Source: Massospora cicadina (taxonomy: Eukaryota; Entomophthoromycota; Entomophthoromycetes; Entomophthorales; Entomophthoraceae). Taken from it: a stretch of 64,000 nucleotides of DNA. The notes under the pieces were generated by a model, which was not told the DNA's origin, did not search any database, and saw nothing but the letters and a program-made list of their open reading frames with translations. The position numbers were made by a program, and so were the translations under genes. This document shows, in pieces, positions 42,271-54,990 of the stretch. The stretch covers positions 124,001 through 188,000 of the forward strand of contig JAKSZP010014528.1 of NCBI GenBank assembly GCA_022478985.1, in the 5' to 3' direction. The first letter of the stretch is position 1, and each line of letters opens with the position of its first letter.

Positions 42271-42921
42271 GTTAATTTTCATCCAAATAACTTAAGTGGA
42301 TTATAAGCTTACTGGCTAGCAACTCTAAATGAACTAATTGCCCAAATTAGATGCCTTGGTCTGCCAACATACTTCATTACCTTGAGCTGCAATGATCTAC
42401 ATTGGTTAGATATGATAAAAGCTCTTTTGATAGCTGATGGTAGATCAAAAAAGATCAAAGTTCTCTGGATGTACATATAACCCAACGACTTATCAGACAA
42501 TATTCAGTTATTGTAAGCAGACATTTCAGGATATGGGTCAAAGCACTGATGGAGTTCATATGGAGTAATGCCAAATCTTTGCTAGAAATCTTAAAGATTT
42601 CTGGTGGCGCATTGAGTTCCAGAATCGCGGAAGTTCACATCCTCAAATTTTAGTATGGATTGAAAATCATCCATTGTTTGATACACCTGAAGGAATCCGT
42701 GTACTCAATAAAGTTTGTACATGTGTAATGCCATCAAATGATGATGAATTGTACATAATTATAAAAATATGCCAAGTACTTCATCACAACTACATGTCAA
42801 AAAAAACATGGATACAATTTGTCAATTTAGTTTTCCAAGACAAATGTACAAAGAAACTCACATCATCACCCACTCATCAAATGAATTTATTTGCAACGGT
42901 AGAAAGAATAAACCAAATGTA

Positions 42922-43383
42922 ACAATTATATTGACTGACACTGAAGTTTGAAAAAGGACCCAAAGCTATAAAATTAGCGGGTAGGTCAAAAACAAAAAGA
43001 TCAGAAGTATAGACTACTTTATTGAGTTAAAAAAGTGGCAATATCTATAGGGCGTGTAGGGGCATGGTGCCTCAAGGACCTTCATGGCACTGTACGATCA
43101 GGATCTTTCACTGACTTCTGGATCAACTGTTTGGTTGGCAACCTCATTGTGTTGCATCGTCCTCATGACCGCAGTGGTGGGAGCAGCGCCTCTTGTGATT
43201 CAGGATGTGTGATAAGATTCATTAAGGTGTTTCCATCAATTCTCACCCATGTGATGCTTCCTGATCAGATCTAGTTTTGGCGCATTTGGGTAAGGTTCCA
43301 TTTGCACTGGGTTAAGGGTTGATTTTTCAAAACTTGATTTGGGAGCAGGATTGTTGACTCGCTCATCATATTGTATCCTAACA
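42922..43383 (-). repeat. Gypsy-4 3' LTR
   Basis: Matches 49050-49515 (shared CTATAGGGCGTGTAG, ATGGTGCCTCA, GGGAGCAGGATT and other blocks). In element orientation it starts TGTTAGGATAC. Confidence 0.82.
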
Positions 43384-43699
43384 ATGCCCACCTCAAGATC
43401 CTGTCAGAGGGGGTATATGGCTGAAGGAATCAGCCATGCACTTGATTCACCACTGTCCCCTTATTAACATCAGAAATGGATAACTCCAAGTTTACCTTAT
43501 AAAGGACCCTATAAGGTCCAGACCAAATAGCGTCAATATTATTCTGTCAACCTCAAGGTTGATGGTGATAAAGAAAATGGGGTCACCTAGTTGCAAAATT
43601 GATAAGGAGGGTCAGCAGAAATTAAATCAGGATGTCTCCATTTTTTTGTTGGTGACAATGCCTTGCGTGGCTAGGGCTTGAAGTTAGACAATTTCAGTG

Positions 43700-44430
43700 G
43701 CCAAGGCCTCATGGTTAAATCAGAATTATCAGGTGCAGAGTTCTTGAACATGGGCTGAACTCTACTTGGTAGACAGGGAGCACACCCATATAGGGCTTCA
43801 AAGGGGGACATCTTAATGACTCAATGGTAGCTTATTCTTTAAGCAAGCAAAGCGCTGGGCAGATAATGAGACCTGCGAGCAGGATTATAGATGGCCATCT
43901 TCCACAAATTAGAGACAAGGATTCTAATAGCGCGCTCCATAGCCCTGTTGGTTGACGTGTTATACAGGGTATTGAAACTTTGGTTAGTGCCAAAAAGCAA
44001 AGTAAGTTCTTGGGCTACCTGTGAGGTGAAATTCAACCCATTGTCCAAAAGCAAAAGTTTGTGGTCATCCATGCTAGGTGAAAAAGGATCAAAAGGAAAG
44101 AGAGCCATGGCTTTTGCAATGGCAGCGGCAACCAAAATTACATTGACCCATTTGGTCAGATGGTCCATGGCTAGGAGGAAATATATGGCCATGCAGCCTG
44201 GTGGGAAGAGGGCCTACTACATCGATATTAATGACATTGAAAGGACCCGTCAGGGCATCAACTGAGTGTTGATATCAAGGACTAGCCTGATCTCGGGATT
44301 AGAGAGTCATGCAAGCTTCCAAGAACGCTTGGATGGTTTCCACCCTTTGTTCCTAGTAACATCATGACTTTAGCCACTCGTGAGTCTTCTTTACTGCCCC
44401 ATGTCCTGAAGTCACATGCTCCTCTAGGAT
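43700..44430 (-). pseudogene. Gypsy-4 integrase
   Basis: Minus-strand reading: SGHGAVKKTHEWL (zinc-binding HH region) near 44400; NVINIDVVGPLPTRLHG near 44220 (first Asp); LAMDHLTKWVNVILV near 44170; LLDNGLNFTSQVAQEL near 44050 (second Asp); and TNRAMERAIRIL near 43940 (Glu). Frames change several times. Confidence 0.8.
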
Positions 44431-44699
44431 AATGTCAGTTTAAAAATAAGGGATGATGTAGGGGAGCCATTTCTTATTGACCCTTTATATAGTAGTCCAT
44501 CCTTGATCTGAGTGTCTCAGGTCATCTCTCAGAGCTCATCTTGAATCTTGGGGGTAACAATTCCCAGCGTTCTGGTTGGCCAATTAGATCAAACAGCTGG
44601 TTTTCTTTGGGATTAAGGCATCCAGTACCAACATTCTAGAGAGACCATTGGAATTTTAGTAAATTGCTCCCACATGATGTATAATAGTGAAATTGTAGC

Positions 44700-45080
44700 T
44701 CTACAGTCTTAGGGACCATCTGGCTAAACGGCCATCTGGGTCCTTCATCTGCTGCAGCCATTGGAGTGAGGAATGATCAGTGATAATGATGAAGTGGGTG
44801 CTGTAGAGATAGGGCCAAAAATTCTTGATCGTTAACAAGATAGCCAGGCATTCTTATTTGTAATGCTATAGATATGTTCAGCCTTGCTGAAGGTCTTTCT
44901 GAAACGAGCTACTGGATGTTTGAACTGATTTTTGTCATTCAGGGCTAGGATGGCCCCAAAGGCAACATCGCTCAAATCCATTCTTAACAAGAAAGGTTGA
45001 TCAAAATAAAGATGGACTAAAATAGGTTTAGCACAAAGAGCGGTCCTCAGCGCATTAAAAGCTTTTTCTTGTTCCAGCAA
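44700..45080 (-). pseudogene. Gypsy-4 RNase H
   Basis: QEKAFNALRTALCAKPILVH, LYFDQPFLLRMDLSDVAFGA and ILALNDKNQFKHPVARF give the start of a gypsy RNase H domain. [20 protein letters not shown] follows near 44790 with the catalytic TDH. The last motif is decayed. Confidence 0.8.
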
Positions 45081-45890
45081 CCACTCAAAAGGACATCCTT
45101 CCGCAGGAGGTAAAATAAAGGCTTGGCAAGGTCATTAAACTGAGGGTAAACTGATGAGAATAGCCACTATGTAAGGAATACATGGTTTTCCCCAGGCTTT
45201 GGGGGCGTGACATCTTTTCAATGGCGTCAACTTTGTCCTCTATGGGCTGGATGCCATCTTTTGACAGCTCATCTCCAAGGAACTCCATTTTGGAATGGAA
45301 AAAGGAGTACTTCAAAGGTATGAGCTTTATTAAAGACTTCCTAAGATGATTGAAGACTTCTAAAGGTGCTCCACATGAGTACTGAAAGTTCAAGAGAAGA
45401 CAGTGATGCCATTAAGGTATATAAGGACACAAAATAACTTCAAGTTCCGAGGATCTCATCCATGGCACGTTGGTAGGTGGCTGGTGCATTATAAAGGCCC
45501 TGGGCATCCTTTGGGTTCAAATAGCCCTTCATTGGCTATGAGCGCTCACTTGGCTCAGTCTTCTGTGGCGATCTCCACTTGCCAATATCTGCTCCAAGGT
45601 CCACTGTGGAAAAGTATCATGGTTCAGAAAGCAGGTGGAGAGAGTCATTGATTCAGGGAAAAAGTAACTGTCTTTCTTGGTAATTGAGTTGAGCCGGCGG
45701 TAATCCATCATTACCTGATGACTGCCATACTTCTTTTGAACTAATAGGAGGGGGAGGCCCAAGGGCTGCGCAAAGGCACAAATATTCTGGCTTTAAGAAG
45801 TTGTTTGCGTTCTACTGCTACCTAGCCTCTTCAACCTTACACTTTAGTTAAGGTAGGGACTGAAAGAGGGGAGCTTCCTCAGTCTCCACA
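45081..45890 (-). pseudogene. Gypsy-4 reverse transcriptase
   Basis: LPLLLVQKKYGSHQVMMDYR, RLNSITKKDSYFFPESMT (45760-45640) is the finger region. FFHSKMEFLGDELSKDGIQP and the thumb follow at 45310-45130. The YxDD block near 45420 is damaged beyond recognition. Several frames. Confidence 0.8.
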
Positions 45891-46599
45891 TTATGTAGAA
45901 CCCTCTAATTTTTCCAAAATTGTGGGTTGAGGCCAAAAAAGGTCCGAGTACTCCTATAATAGTTCCTGAACCTGGATCTGTTGTTTCCAATGAGATCTTT
46001 TTAATATGGATGTCAGCTAGAGCCACTGATTGGGGCATCTACAAACCAAAAACGTTAGACTTCTGAAACTTCGGACATCATTGACAACCTCTACAGGTAG
46101 GAGAAAAACATATGCAGCGGGACTATTTGGTCTCACTACCTCTAGGCTTGTCAGTAAAGCTAGCCAATAAAACTGATATGGATCCAGAAAAGCGTGATTT
46201 AGAATCCTTGGACAGGTTATGATCTCTTAGATGGTTGTGATCTAGACTTTGGATCTCCAGCAGGTATATGGAGGGGCTGTTAATTTAGACCCAGGTATTG
46301 ACGATAAATTAGAACTTCAGAGGTATAGTGGTAGTCCTAGTTAAATAAATTGGCATAAATACAAGGCCGTCAATGGCAGGCAGGGGCAACTGGAACTGAA
46401 AGCCCCTTATGTGATACTCATGTCAATTATGTTTGACTCTCAATCTCTAGTAAGCAAGTCCAGGCCTTAGCCTCCGCTTTGGAGTCACGTGAGGTTTCAA
46501 AGAATAGGGGAACCTGACGTTATATAAAGGATAGAAATCCTTCATCATAATATACTACAGCATAGTAGTATCAGAGGAACTGAGTTCCAAGAAGAAGTT

Positions 46600-47280
46600 C
46601 AAAGCTCGGGTTATCCAGTGCAACAGTGGGGGTATTTACAGAAAGCTTCACAAATCGGATAGGTAGAGAGGAATAGGCCCTTATGGATCATGTACACTGC
46701 TGTCCAACCGTGCCATATTCCATGTAATGCGGAAATTCTGGGGCGTTCTTGATACATTTCATTAACTTGAACGAAATAACATTCACTGGGGAACACTGTC
46801 AACAATGGTTAGAACTGGAATTTTATGAGCTTGAACAGCGATGTGGGTAACCAGACTTCCAAACTGTGGAGGTAGTGTGTGAAAAATAAGAAAGTCATTG
46901 GAAGAAGAGTAAGCAGTATCAATCTCTATTATCAACAGGTATGAAACTTTTTTCAGGCATGATAGCTCCAGGTTCATTAGAGGTCGCGGATGATCCTTGA
47001 GGCGTGGTAGGAATGTCAGCATGAAGGAAAGGCGCTTCATGCTGACGGCCCATTTCCCGCCTCCTCAGCAAGTCAGTTACAGTATGTTTTGGCACTGTGA
47101 TGAAAGTCATTGCAATAAGTTCATTGGGGTTGAGAATTCTTCTGGTTTTCAACCACATGGACCTGAGGACAGTTGAAGGAGATAGAGGAGGTGGATTTAT
47201 GATGCAGGGTTGACTCAGGGATCTTGTTAAGCGCTTCTTTGATTTCCCAAATGCAAGTAAACCCAATCTTCTTGCTGATC
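46600..47280 (-). pseudogene. Gypsy-4 protease region
   Basis: Around 46810, VLTIVDSVPSECYFVQVNEM stands at the place of the retropepsin loop, with DSG changed to DSV. Between here and RT (45900-46600) the reading is too damaged to say whether a dUTPase-like domain was present, although a fragment HIPAGDPK near 46270 is compatible. Confidence 0.55.
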
Positions 47281-49010
47281 ATGTGCATTTGCACTTCAGG
47301 ATATGACCCAATTGTGGAATGAAATTAGTAATGACGTTGTCCAAGGTAATGTGGTTTGTAGTCACTAAGGTCTGCGCTTGGGCGTAAAAATGGCTGGTAA
47401 ACTCCGCAGGGCTCTCCCCTTTGTTCAGGGATACCCATGAACACTTGTTTTGATTGGCCAGGGTATGGTTGCTGCCAATTTTTTGCACTAAGGCGGTTTG
47501 GGCCTGTTCCCAGGTGTGGCATTCTTTCAGAAGGGGAGTCATAATCTCCCAAGTGGTACTGTTAAGGCAGAAGTGGATATGCTTCAGTCTTTGCCGGTCA
47601 GTGGCCATTTCCATGGAACTCTCATACAAATACAAGAAAGAGGAAATAATTTCTTGGCCAGGGATAAACTTCTCCTTAAAATTAGGTCTAGGATTAGTTA
47701 CTTGAGGAGTGAAGAGGGTTCACCAGAATTAGTGCAAGCTCAGAAATCTTGGTCTCCACATAGTTGTGGGGGCCTGTAGATCTAACTGTCACCTTAGGTT
47801 CTTGAGGTCCTCTTGGATATCGTTCCAGTTTTGGTTAATGTATTGGAAGTCTTGTGAGCAACCTGATCTTTTTAAGGCTTGGATATTGGCGCGCTGAAGA
47901 AGAAGCTGACTTTATTGGTTGTTCAAGCGGGTGTGAAACCCTCAGCAGGTTTGTTTAAGCTTGGAAATGCACCTATCAGTAAGCTTGTTGAAGGCTCTAA
48001 TATTATCTATCTCATCCAATAGGGCCTCAATTGAGACCATGGGGTTAAAGGGGACTACATCTACTCGGAGTTTACATCCTTAGTCCACATTTCAGATCTG
48101 ATCTCATAGGGCGGCTAGGGCTGTCAAGACATCTTTTCTCAAAGGGTCTTCAGGTTCACTTAAAGTTAACACTGCGGGGTCAGAGGGCTCTCAAGGCCCA
48201 TGGGGCCCTTCAGGCCCCTACATCATTCAGGACCTTCTGGCCCCCTAGGCCCTTTAGGTCCTTCACTTCCATAGATGAAGTCTCAAGGGGCAAGCTCCTG
48301 ATAGTGTTGCGGGAGAGTCTAAACCTTTTCTTTGACTTGGCGGAGGCGTTAATTCCAAGAAGCCTCAAGGAGTCATATATTTTTGATAAAGATGGTCTTT
48401 GTGGTAGCCTGAAATTCCGCTATCCAACAATGTGATCAGGTTTCAGGCTTCGTTGGTTAATAGTTGGTCACTGACAATGGCTTCTTGGTTGTCGTGAACA
48501 AAGGAGGAGGCCAAGTTTTAGAAATTGACAATATGGGAGTGTAAAGCTTGGGTAAGCTCTAGTTTTTGGGAGTCTTTATAATGGTGCAACCTGACTATAT
48601 GTAGAAGGTGATAAATGGCAGTATGAACAAAAATTTTAAAGATAGCACTCAGTTTCTAAGGTCAGTTTTCCTGCTGGTAGTTTTGCTGAGATATATAGAT
48701 ACCGCATGGTATAAGTCACCAAAGAAGCATGGGAGCGACTTGAGCAGCCTCCCACAGAATAAATGACATTCAATAAATGTTGAATAATTTTGCTAAGGTT
48801 CTTGCATTGAAGTCAGTACTGATCAGTGTCAACAGGAGGTAGAATGAACTGGAAAGTGGCTTAAAATGTAAGCTTTCAGGCTGCGTGGGAAATACTTCAT
48901 ATTGTGAGGTACTAATCCATAAAGCGACACTTCTTGACTGATCAGCAGGTTGACTTTCTTAACTGCTAGTATTCTCCATTGTTTGCAATAGACGTTTTCA
49001 CTTGGACATC
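47280..49010 (-). pseudogene. Gypsy-4 gag
   Basis: 47635-47280 is open and resembles the gag capsid region of the other elements (WEIMTPLLKECHTWEQAQTA, then GESPAEFTSHFYAQAQTLV). The upstream part (49010-47640) is the N-terminal half with many stops and no clear motif. No knuckle could be read. Confidence 0.65.
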
Positions 49011-49018
49011 TCAGAGCC

Positions 49019-49034
49019 CCCTGTAGTGAGACCA
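49019..49034 (-). promoter_or_regulatory. Primer binding site of gypsy-4
   Basis: TGGTCTCACTACAGGG on the minus strand, one base shorter than the site in gypsy-2 and gypsy-3, next to the 5' LTR. Confidence 0.65.
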
Positions 49035-49039
49035 TTTTT

Positions 49040-49515
49040 CTCATCGTAACAGCTCTCTTGACTGACGCCAAACTTCAAAATTGGATTGAATCTGAAAATT
49101 AGCAGAGAGATCAAAAAAAGAAAAGATGGGGCAAACATAGACTACTTTATCAAGTTATAAAGCGTCAATAACTATAGGGCGTGTAGAGACATGGTGCCTC
49201 AGGGTCCTTCATGGCCCAGTATGATCAGGATCTATCACTGCCTTCCAAATTGACCTCCTGGTCGGCACCCACATTGTGCTGCATTGTACTCATGAATGCA
49301 GTGGTGGGGGCTGCGCCTCTCATGATTTGTAAAAAAGTGAAGGCGAGATTTCTGAGAGTATTTTCATCAATTATCTTATGTGAGATGCTTCCTGATCAAA
49401 TATAGTCTCAGCGCCTTCAGGGTAAGGTTCTGTTCGTGCTGTTTCAAGAGTTAATATTTGAAGGCTCAATAGGGGAGCAGGGATTTTTAACTCGCTTGTC
49501 ATCTCAAATACTGAA
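49040..49515 (-). repeat. Gypsy-4 5' LTR
   Basis: Partner of 42922-43383. The inner boundary is uncertain because about 14 bases lie between the primer site and the first matching base. Confidence 0.78.
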
Positions 49516-49520
49516 AAGTA

Positions 49521-51853
49521 TGCCTTCAAAAGTGTTGGAAGGAATATTGTTGGGTTAAAAACTACAATCAAACTCTTTTCAAGCTATGTCAAGCCAACAT
49601 AAGATATTCACTATGTGGATCAAATGAGTTGATAACATATTACATTGCTAAAAAACATATAAAAAATGAAACATAAAGAGCTAAATGCAAGTATAGCATG
49701 AGCAATATAGCAAATTCACTGTGAGGAAACTAACATATCCCACAGTATATTAAAAAACTGCATGCGTCTGATTAGTAGTGCCAGGTTTCAGCGTGTGAAT
49801 ATGCTTTCAGATTGTGCCATCTAAATTTTATGGGAAAGATCAAACAATGAGTTTTTCTTAATAATCATAATACTGAACAAAAGTACAAAGTTCTATAATT
49901 TTATGAGTCTGTCTAAGCAACTGGATAATGCACCAACATCTTTGAGCATTATATAAACGTCCACTCAACTATCCAACTTATGGCTTTATTAACATGACCT
50001 TGATGGAATTTAAAATGACATTTTTTAAATTAGCAATCAGGCGTCAGATTTAAAAGACACATGATACTATGCTCAAAATAATAAGGTAATGAATGATTAC
50101 AATAACCTTAGCAAACTTGCAAAAAGCGCTTCTTGGCAAGAAAAATATTTTAATATAAGATAATAAAGAGCACAATGTAGTATCTTTTATGCCAAAAGCT
50201 CAACAGCTCATTATGATATCTTTTTTAGTGCTAGAATTTCTCCAGTAACGTAGAAAAAAGGATCTCCTTACCATTGGAATCCAGCAAGATATGCCTCTTC
50301 CGCTAGCATTCCTATAGGTGCAATTTATGTATACTAAGCAACACTTAAAAATGTTAGACTAGATACGTAATTTTCTAAGTAGGCTAAGTGAGCAAATAAC
50401 TAAGGCTTGGGGTATTTCCATTATATTTGCAATCAACTGATTGCAATCAAGGTTCCAGAAGATGGCCATCATAAAAATAGAATTCCTTATAAAAAATATT
50501 TTATGCCAGCGCAGGGACAATATAGAAGTTGGATATATATATAAATCTGAGCGGATATGAATTCCTAGGCCAATAGCCAATGAGATCTACAGATTGAGGC
50601 AGTAGAACTTGCACCAGCAGGGTTATGGGATTTGATTACCATATTTTAAATTTAGGTGCTGAGGTGAAATCACCAATGGGTAATTTAATGCAACTTTGGT
50701 AACTACCTATGAAGTTGAGGGCCATGCGCTTAAACTCCCTACACCAATGAATCCTTTTTTAAATTATTAGTTATTAATATCTACTAGATATTGCTCTAAG
50801 TGAAGGGTGGTCAAACCAATTACAACAACATTCTAGCTGAATTATGATACAAATCAGGAAAATAACGAATATTTATATACCAAGATTCTTACAATGATAT
50901 ATAAGACAATGAAGCAATTAATAACTTTAATTAAAAATAGCAAAAGTCAGTTAGAATTGCACCTGCAGCAGAAAAGGTTCCATACTTAATGGCTACATCT
51001 GATTCAAAAATTCTACTACAGTCTTTTTTTCATTATATGCCATACCGTTCTGAACAAAAACTGCTTGAAGGATTTAACTCAGTACCTGAGAAGCACTCTT
51101 AGCTTAAAAGAAAGCTTTTAAAACAGCTAGTGATCAAATATAAACTTTTTATTAATGAGATCAACAACTTTGGAAAGCTTTGAACCAAATTCATGCCTTT
51201 GATATTATTAACGCACAACCAATCAAAATGGAAGAAGAAATTGAAGTTCTCTGGAGCAACATATGGATGATGTGCAATTCCGATAGACATTTCAGGCTAT
51301 AAGTGTTAATTAATGTTAAGTCTTCCAGAACATCACTTAAAGTAATCACATTAAACTAGAAGGAAGTTCACATACGTTAACATCTCTTCATAACAGGTAA
51401 AGCTGGTACTAAAATACTTTCTAGCCAATATGCTCAAGAATCAAGTTAATTGATGCTATAGAAAACTGGATGTGAAAGTTGGCGCCCTAACTGGCGTTGT
51501 AGCACAATTAGTGGGTATTCTTAATGTTACACTAGTTGCTAAAATTACTGTTCAAAAATTTTGGTAAAAACTTTTGCGTTATACTAATTATTAGTGGAAA
51601 CTATCTCATGTTGATGCTACAGGATTGTAAACATAACAAGTTTTTCATAGATTAGATTTCAATAGTACCATACAAAATGCTTTTAATGATTGGCTCACGT
51701 CTGAAATGACTGAAAAGCATCATTTTTTTATAAAAGTATTAATATCAAACTATTTGGTAATTTAATGCAGCTACCACCAGTAAGAGGAAGAGAAGTATAT
51801 CAACAGACAGAATGCTTGCTTCCAGCTACGCACTTTTGGTGACTGTTAACACT
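49521..51853 (+). pseudogene. Helitron RepHel, Rep part 2 and start of helicase
   Basis: Begins VCLQKCWKEYCW. CGSNELITYYIAKKHIKNET at about 49610-49670 is the Rep tyrosine block; the second Tyr is not visible. Further pieces are YAFRLCHLNFMGK near 49800, TNIFEHYINVHSTIQLM near 49930, and FFHYMPYRSEQKLLEGFNS near 51030. At 51385-51420, LFITGKAGTKIL is a helicase Walker A loop missing one residue (51397-51414). KLDVKVGALTGVVAQLVGI near 51465 is motif Ia. The right end borders the gypsy-3 duplication AGTTG. Confidence 0.8.
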
Positions 51854-51858
51854 AGTTG

Positions 51859-52378
51859 TATTATAAAATTGGCGATATAATTAATATTTGCTGGAAGAAT
51901 TGCACATGGTTAGGACACTGAGCAACGGATAAACAATATGGAGATTATTGGTCCACAAGTCAAACTTAATAAACTTATAAAATATGAGGCAATCGCCTCA
52001 ACCACACTACTTATTTTAAACAATATAATTAGCAGAATTTTTATGCTTGCACTTTCTTCTTCCTACTGTTCACTTCTTTCTATTCTATCTCAAAAACAGA
52101 CCTCATTCCTTGTCTTCCCATCCCACTCATATCTTTGTCGCTTTGATCAATTCTGACCCTTCTGCTTAGCTATTAATCATTTTGCAGGAACTTGTCTAAA
52201 TCCGCCTCATCATTGAGGCTCTGGTGGAATTTACTCTATTCATCAAACTACTATCACCTCTATTGACTCGCTTTAAGTTGCCATAATTGACTATATAAAT
52301 TCAAAACCCCTTTGCAGTTAAAATACAATCCGCCAAATTAAATATGACTTATCAGCCAGTCATACCAGTTTTTCAACA
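51859..52378 (-). repeat. Gypsy-3 3' LTR
   Basis: In element orientation it begins TGTTGAAAAACTGG, after the polypurine tract AAGGGGGAGTAA (52379-52392), and ends CAATTTTATAATA. It pairs with 58804-59326. Confidence 0.88.
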
Positions 52379-52724
52379 TTACTCCCCCTTAACTGGATGA
52401 TAAGTCTCTTATTGTTTATAAGGCTGTAGGAACTTAGCATGTACTAAGTTGATAATCCTCCCACCCACGGGCTCCTTAATGGTGTAGGCATCAATTCCAG
52501 TCTTCTCAATTAAATTAAATGGTACAATCCATATGTTAGCGAGCTTGTTCTTTCTTCCAAATTCATGTTGGTCATGGAACAAGGTATAAATTCCTATAGC
52601 AAACAGGATGAGTCTTCTGCATCTACTTTGGTCTGCTGCCTGATTATAATCTTTTTAGCTAAACAAGTAGAATAAGCTTCAGTTTGAAGTTTTATCAGCG
52701 TGTACATTAAGTTAGTCAGGTACA

Positions 52725-53971
52725 CTATGTGTCATGGAAAAGGCAGAAGAAGTTTAGACCAGCCTGCCAGTCAGGATGCGTGAGCACCCAAAAAGCAAGC
52801 CATAATGCCAGAGGCATTGCTGACCATATGACTTGATATGGAGCTGGGAAATGTGATACCACGAAGTGGTGGTGCAACAACAGGGTGAGGAGTATCCCAA
52901 CGACAAACCACACTGAACCCATTCCCAACTCAGTGGTTCTAGCTGCTAGAGGTGGGATTACTGGGATAGTTTCAACGAGATTCTTGGCTTGAGAGGCCAT
53001 CTCATTGGGGGCAATAAGAAGATGGATTCTTTCTTTCCATTGATGGACATAGGGCCATAAGATCCCCATGTATTGTTGCTGGAAGTTCATAAGAGCGGGG
53101 TTGTAAATCCAAAAGTGTCAGACTCGCTGGGCCCAATTGGCGATGGAGGGAGCCATAGTGACCAAAAGGATTGGTAAAGCCCACCTGGAGTGCGGGGTGA
53201 TAGACCACCAGGGAAATGCCATCTGGGATATGGGTGGAATGAAAAATAAAAAATTTGGTTTTTTTAGTAAAAATTTTTATTTGGAAAGAAAAGTAAGAAA
53301 ATTGACCAACAATTTTCTCTATGCCATGCAACTGATTAAATAGTGGTCAATTGGGTAGTGACAGGATGGGGTTGGGTCCCACAAATTTGACTAACTGGTG
53401 AATTGTTTGGGAATGGGCAGGTTTATTATTTGGGAACTGATATACCAAAATTTAGTGGTGGGCTGAGTCTCTGTCAGTTCGACCTCAAATGTCTGAACCA
53501 GGGCTTGACTACATTTCTGATGGTTAGCACAACGGCGTTTGGCCCAACAAGTGGCAGGAATCCCCCATGGCCATACCATATAGGGACAGGTCCATTTAGT
53601 TGGGAATGGGTTCAGGACAGTCAACCTGCCTGCACTCAGTCATTTAACCGTTTGTTCAGTCAACAGAAGCACATCAGGCGCAACGCCCAAATTACTATCA
53701 GAGGGCTTTGAACCCTTGTCAATGGCGCCCAATATTTGTTCTACTGGTTTAGTGATTGATTTGGATCATCAGGCGATCTGGCCAATATCTCATTCTTCAT
53801 GCTTTTACAGACATTCAAATTTTGGGCACCATCCAGATTGCCGCCCAAATTAGATCTGACCAAAATCAATTTGGTAATCTTGGCAAAGATTTCACTAATT
53901 ACCTGCAACAAGTCTGCCAAGGTGAGTGTGGGTATTGGGGTAGGATCCAAAGCAGACGAGCTGTCACCCAT
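52725..53971 (-). pseudogene. Extra ORF of gypsy-3 after integrase: hydrophobic, possibly membrane protein
   Basis: Between integrase and the 3' LTR. 53971-53741 is open and starts MGDSSSALDPTP, with an amphipathic helix LADLLQVISEIFAKITKLIL. The middle is broken into frames with no motif. 53090-52725 is open for 121 codons and has two strongly hydrophobic segments, VWFVVGILLTLLL and VIWSAMPLALWLAFWVL, separated by about 17 residues, as in a membrane hairpin. I do not recognise a family. The position is where some LTR elements carry an envelope-like ORF, but nothing here proves that function. It could also be captured host sequence. Confidence 0.5.
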
Positions 53972-53974
53972 CGC

Positions 53975-54990
53975 TCATCTACTATGTGAGCGAGATCGCC
54001 CTGAGTAATGAGAGGTATTGCCATCCTCTTCAGTGTCTTTTTATTTGGGAATGGGAAGATGACCCAATCAAGAGCCAAAGGACGTTCCCTGAGACTTACA
54101 CTATGGCTCTACTACGCCAGTGTCTTTCACACAGGATTAAATTAATTCCAGCAAAGCTGGATGTCTTCCATAAAACAGTTGGAAGAGACTTTTACTTGTC
54201 AACAAATGATAGCTAATATTATAAAAAAAGACAGCTGTGGATAAGAGTATACTACATTATGAGGGGCGATCCTTTACAAGCTTGCAGAGAATATTCACCA
54301 ATTTTACATTAACCTTCTCAAATTCCCATTAGATTCAGGTATGGTGTGGTTATTACCTTGCAGATTGCCATTAGTTTGTTCAACTTGGGAAGGATGTGCA
54401 ATGTGAAATTTGTCCCGTTGTCCATGAGAATAGGCTGTGGACATTTATGGTGCTGTATGACACACTCCATAATGAACTTGGTGATGGTGCCAACCCCTAG
54501 ATATCTGATTTCTCTCGCTTCCACTCACCAGTTCAAGTAATTTATTGCTACTAGTATATACTTGGAGTGGTTCGCCCCAGTTGGCAAAGGCACCACCAAA
54601 TCAAGGGAAACAGTGTGCCAAGTAAAACGTGGCTTAACCAGCTGGTAGGTAGTTTTCTTGTGGAAATTTTTCTCCACTTAACACTGGTGGCAACAAGCAA
54701 TTGTCTCAAGCACGTCGCAGTGTATGCTCTTCCAATAGTAATGTGGTCGCAAAAACTTAACGTTTTTCTCAACCCTCAATGACCTACCACTTTGTGTGCA
54801 TCCCAAATAATTGCTGGCCTGGCGGAAGGTTTTAAAAAAACTCAGCGTCAATTCCCCAACTTTCTTATAAAGTTCCCCATGACGCAAGAAGGTGTCCCAT
54901 CTAAGCCCATCCAGCGCTTTGATCACTTGTGGGAGCTCGTCATGGTATTTACCATCAATCATCTCATACAATATGTCTGCCAAATCTGAC
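53975..54990 (-). pseudogene. Gypsy-3 integrase
   Basis: LFLRPHYYWKSIHCDVLETI, ACCHQC at 54730-54680 closes the N-terminal zinc domain (CX2C). TW...LVVPLPTGANHSKYI at about 54620-54560 holds the first catalytic strand. LMDNGTNFTLHILPKLNKLM near 54410 holds the second Asp. The Glu region lies near 54310 but is decayed. Frames change at least three times. Confidence 0.82.

Larger units (their letters stand above)
40690..42917 (+). pseudogene. Helitron RepHel N-terminus: protease-like region and Rep part 1
   Basis: From 40700 the reading GFKGQAILFSQEIYEVSEKL matches Helitron N-terminal regions. Near 41570-41690, YSYGVMNYDGKLYF, HSCGPKGLRAGLNGRACVIE resembles the DSHS-containing cysteine-protease-like domain that some Helitrons carry. 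Near 42310-42430, LIAQIRCLGLPTYFITLSCN, DLHWLDMIKALL is the Helitron-like N domain. At 42610-42670, FQNRGSSHPQILVWIENHP is the HUH site with the second His changed to Gln. LFDTPEGIRVLNKVCTCVMP and FPRQMYKETHIITHSSNEFI follow. Two micro-insertions (41201-41250, 42240-42254) lie inside. Confidence 0.8.
42922..49515 (-). mobile_element. Gypsy-4: decayed Ty3/gypsy element inside the Helitron
   Basis: Direct repeats at 42922-43383 and about 49040-49515 are the LTRs, about 465 bp and well diverged. The boundaries are good to about 10 bases. The probable target duplication is ATGTA (42917-42921) and AAGTA (49516-49520), one mismatch. Minus-strand pieces of gag, protease, RT, RNase H and integrase occur in normal order. 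A polypurine stretch CTTGAGGTGGGCAT adjoins the 3' LTR (43384-43397). Confidence 0.85.

Noticed and set aside
50210..50245. A further CTAG-type micro-insertion (TTTTTTAGTGCTAGAA)
   Set aside because: The tail motif is present, but I could find no flanking duplication, so the insertion is not demonstrated.
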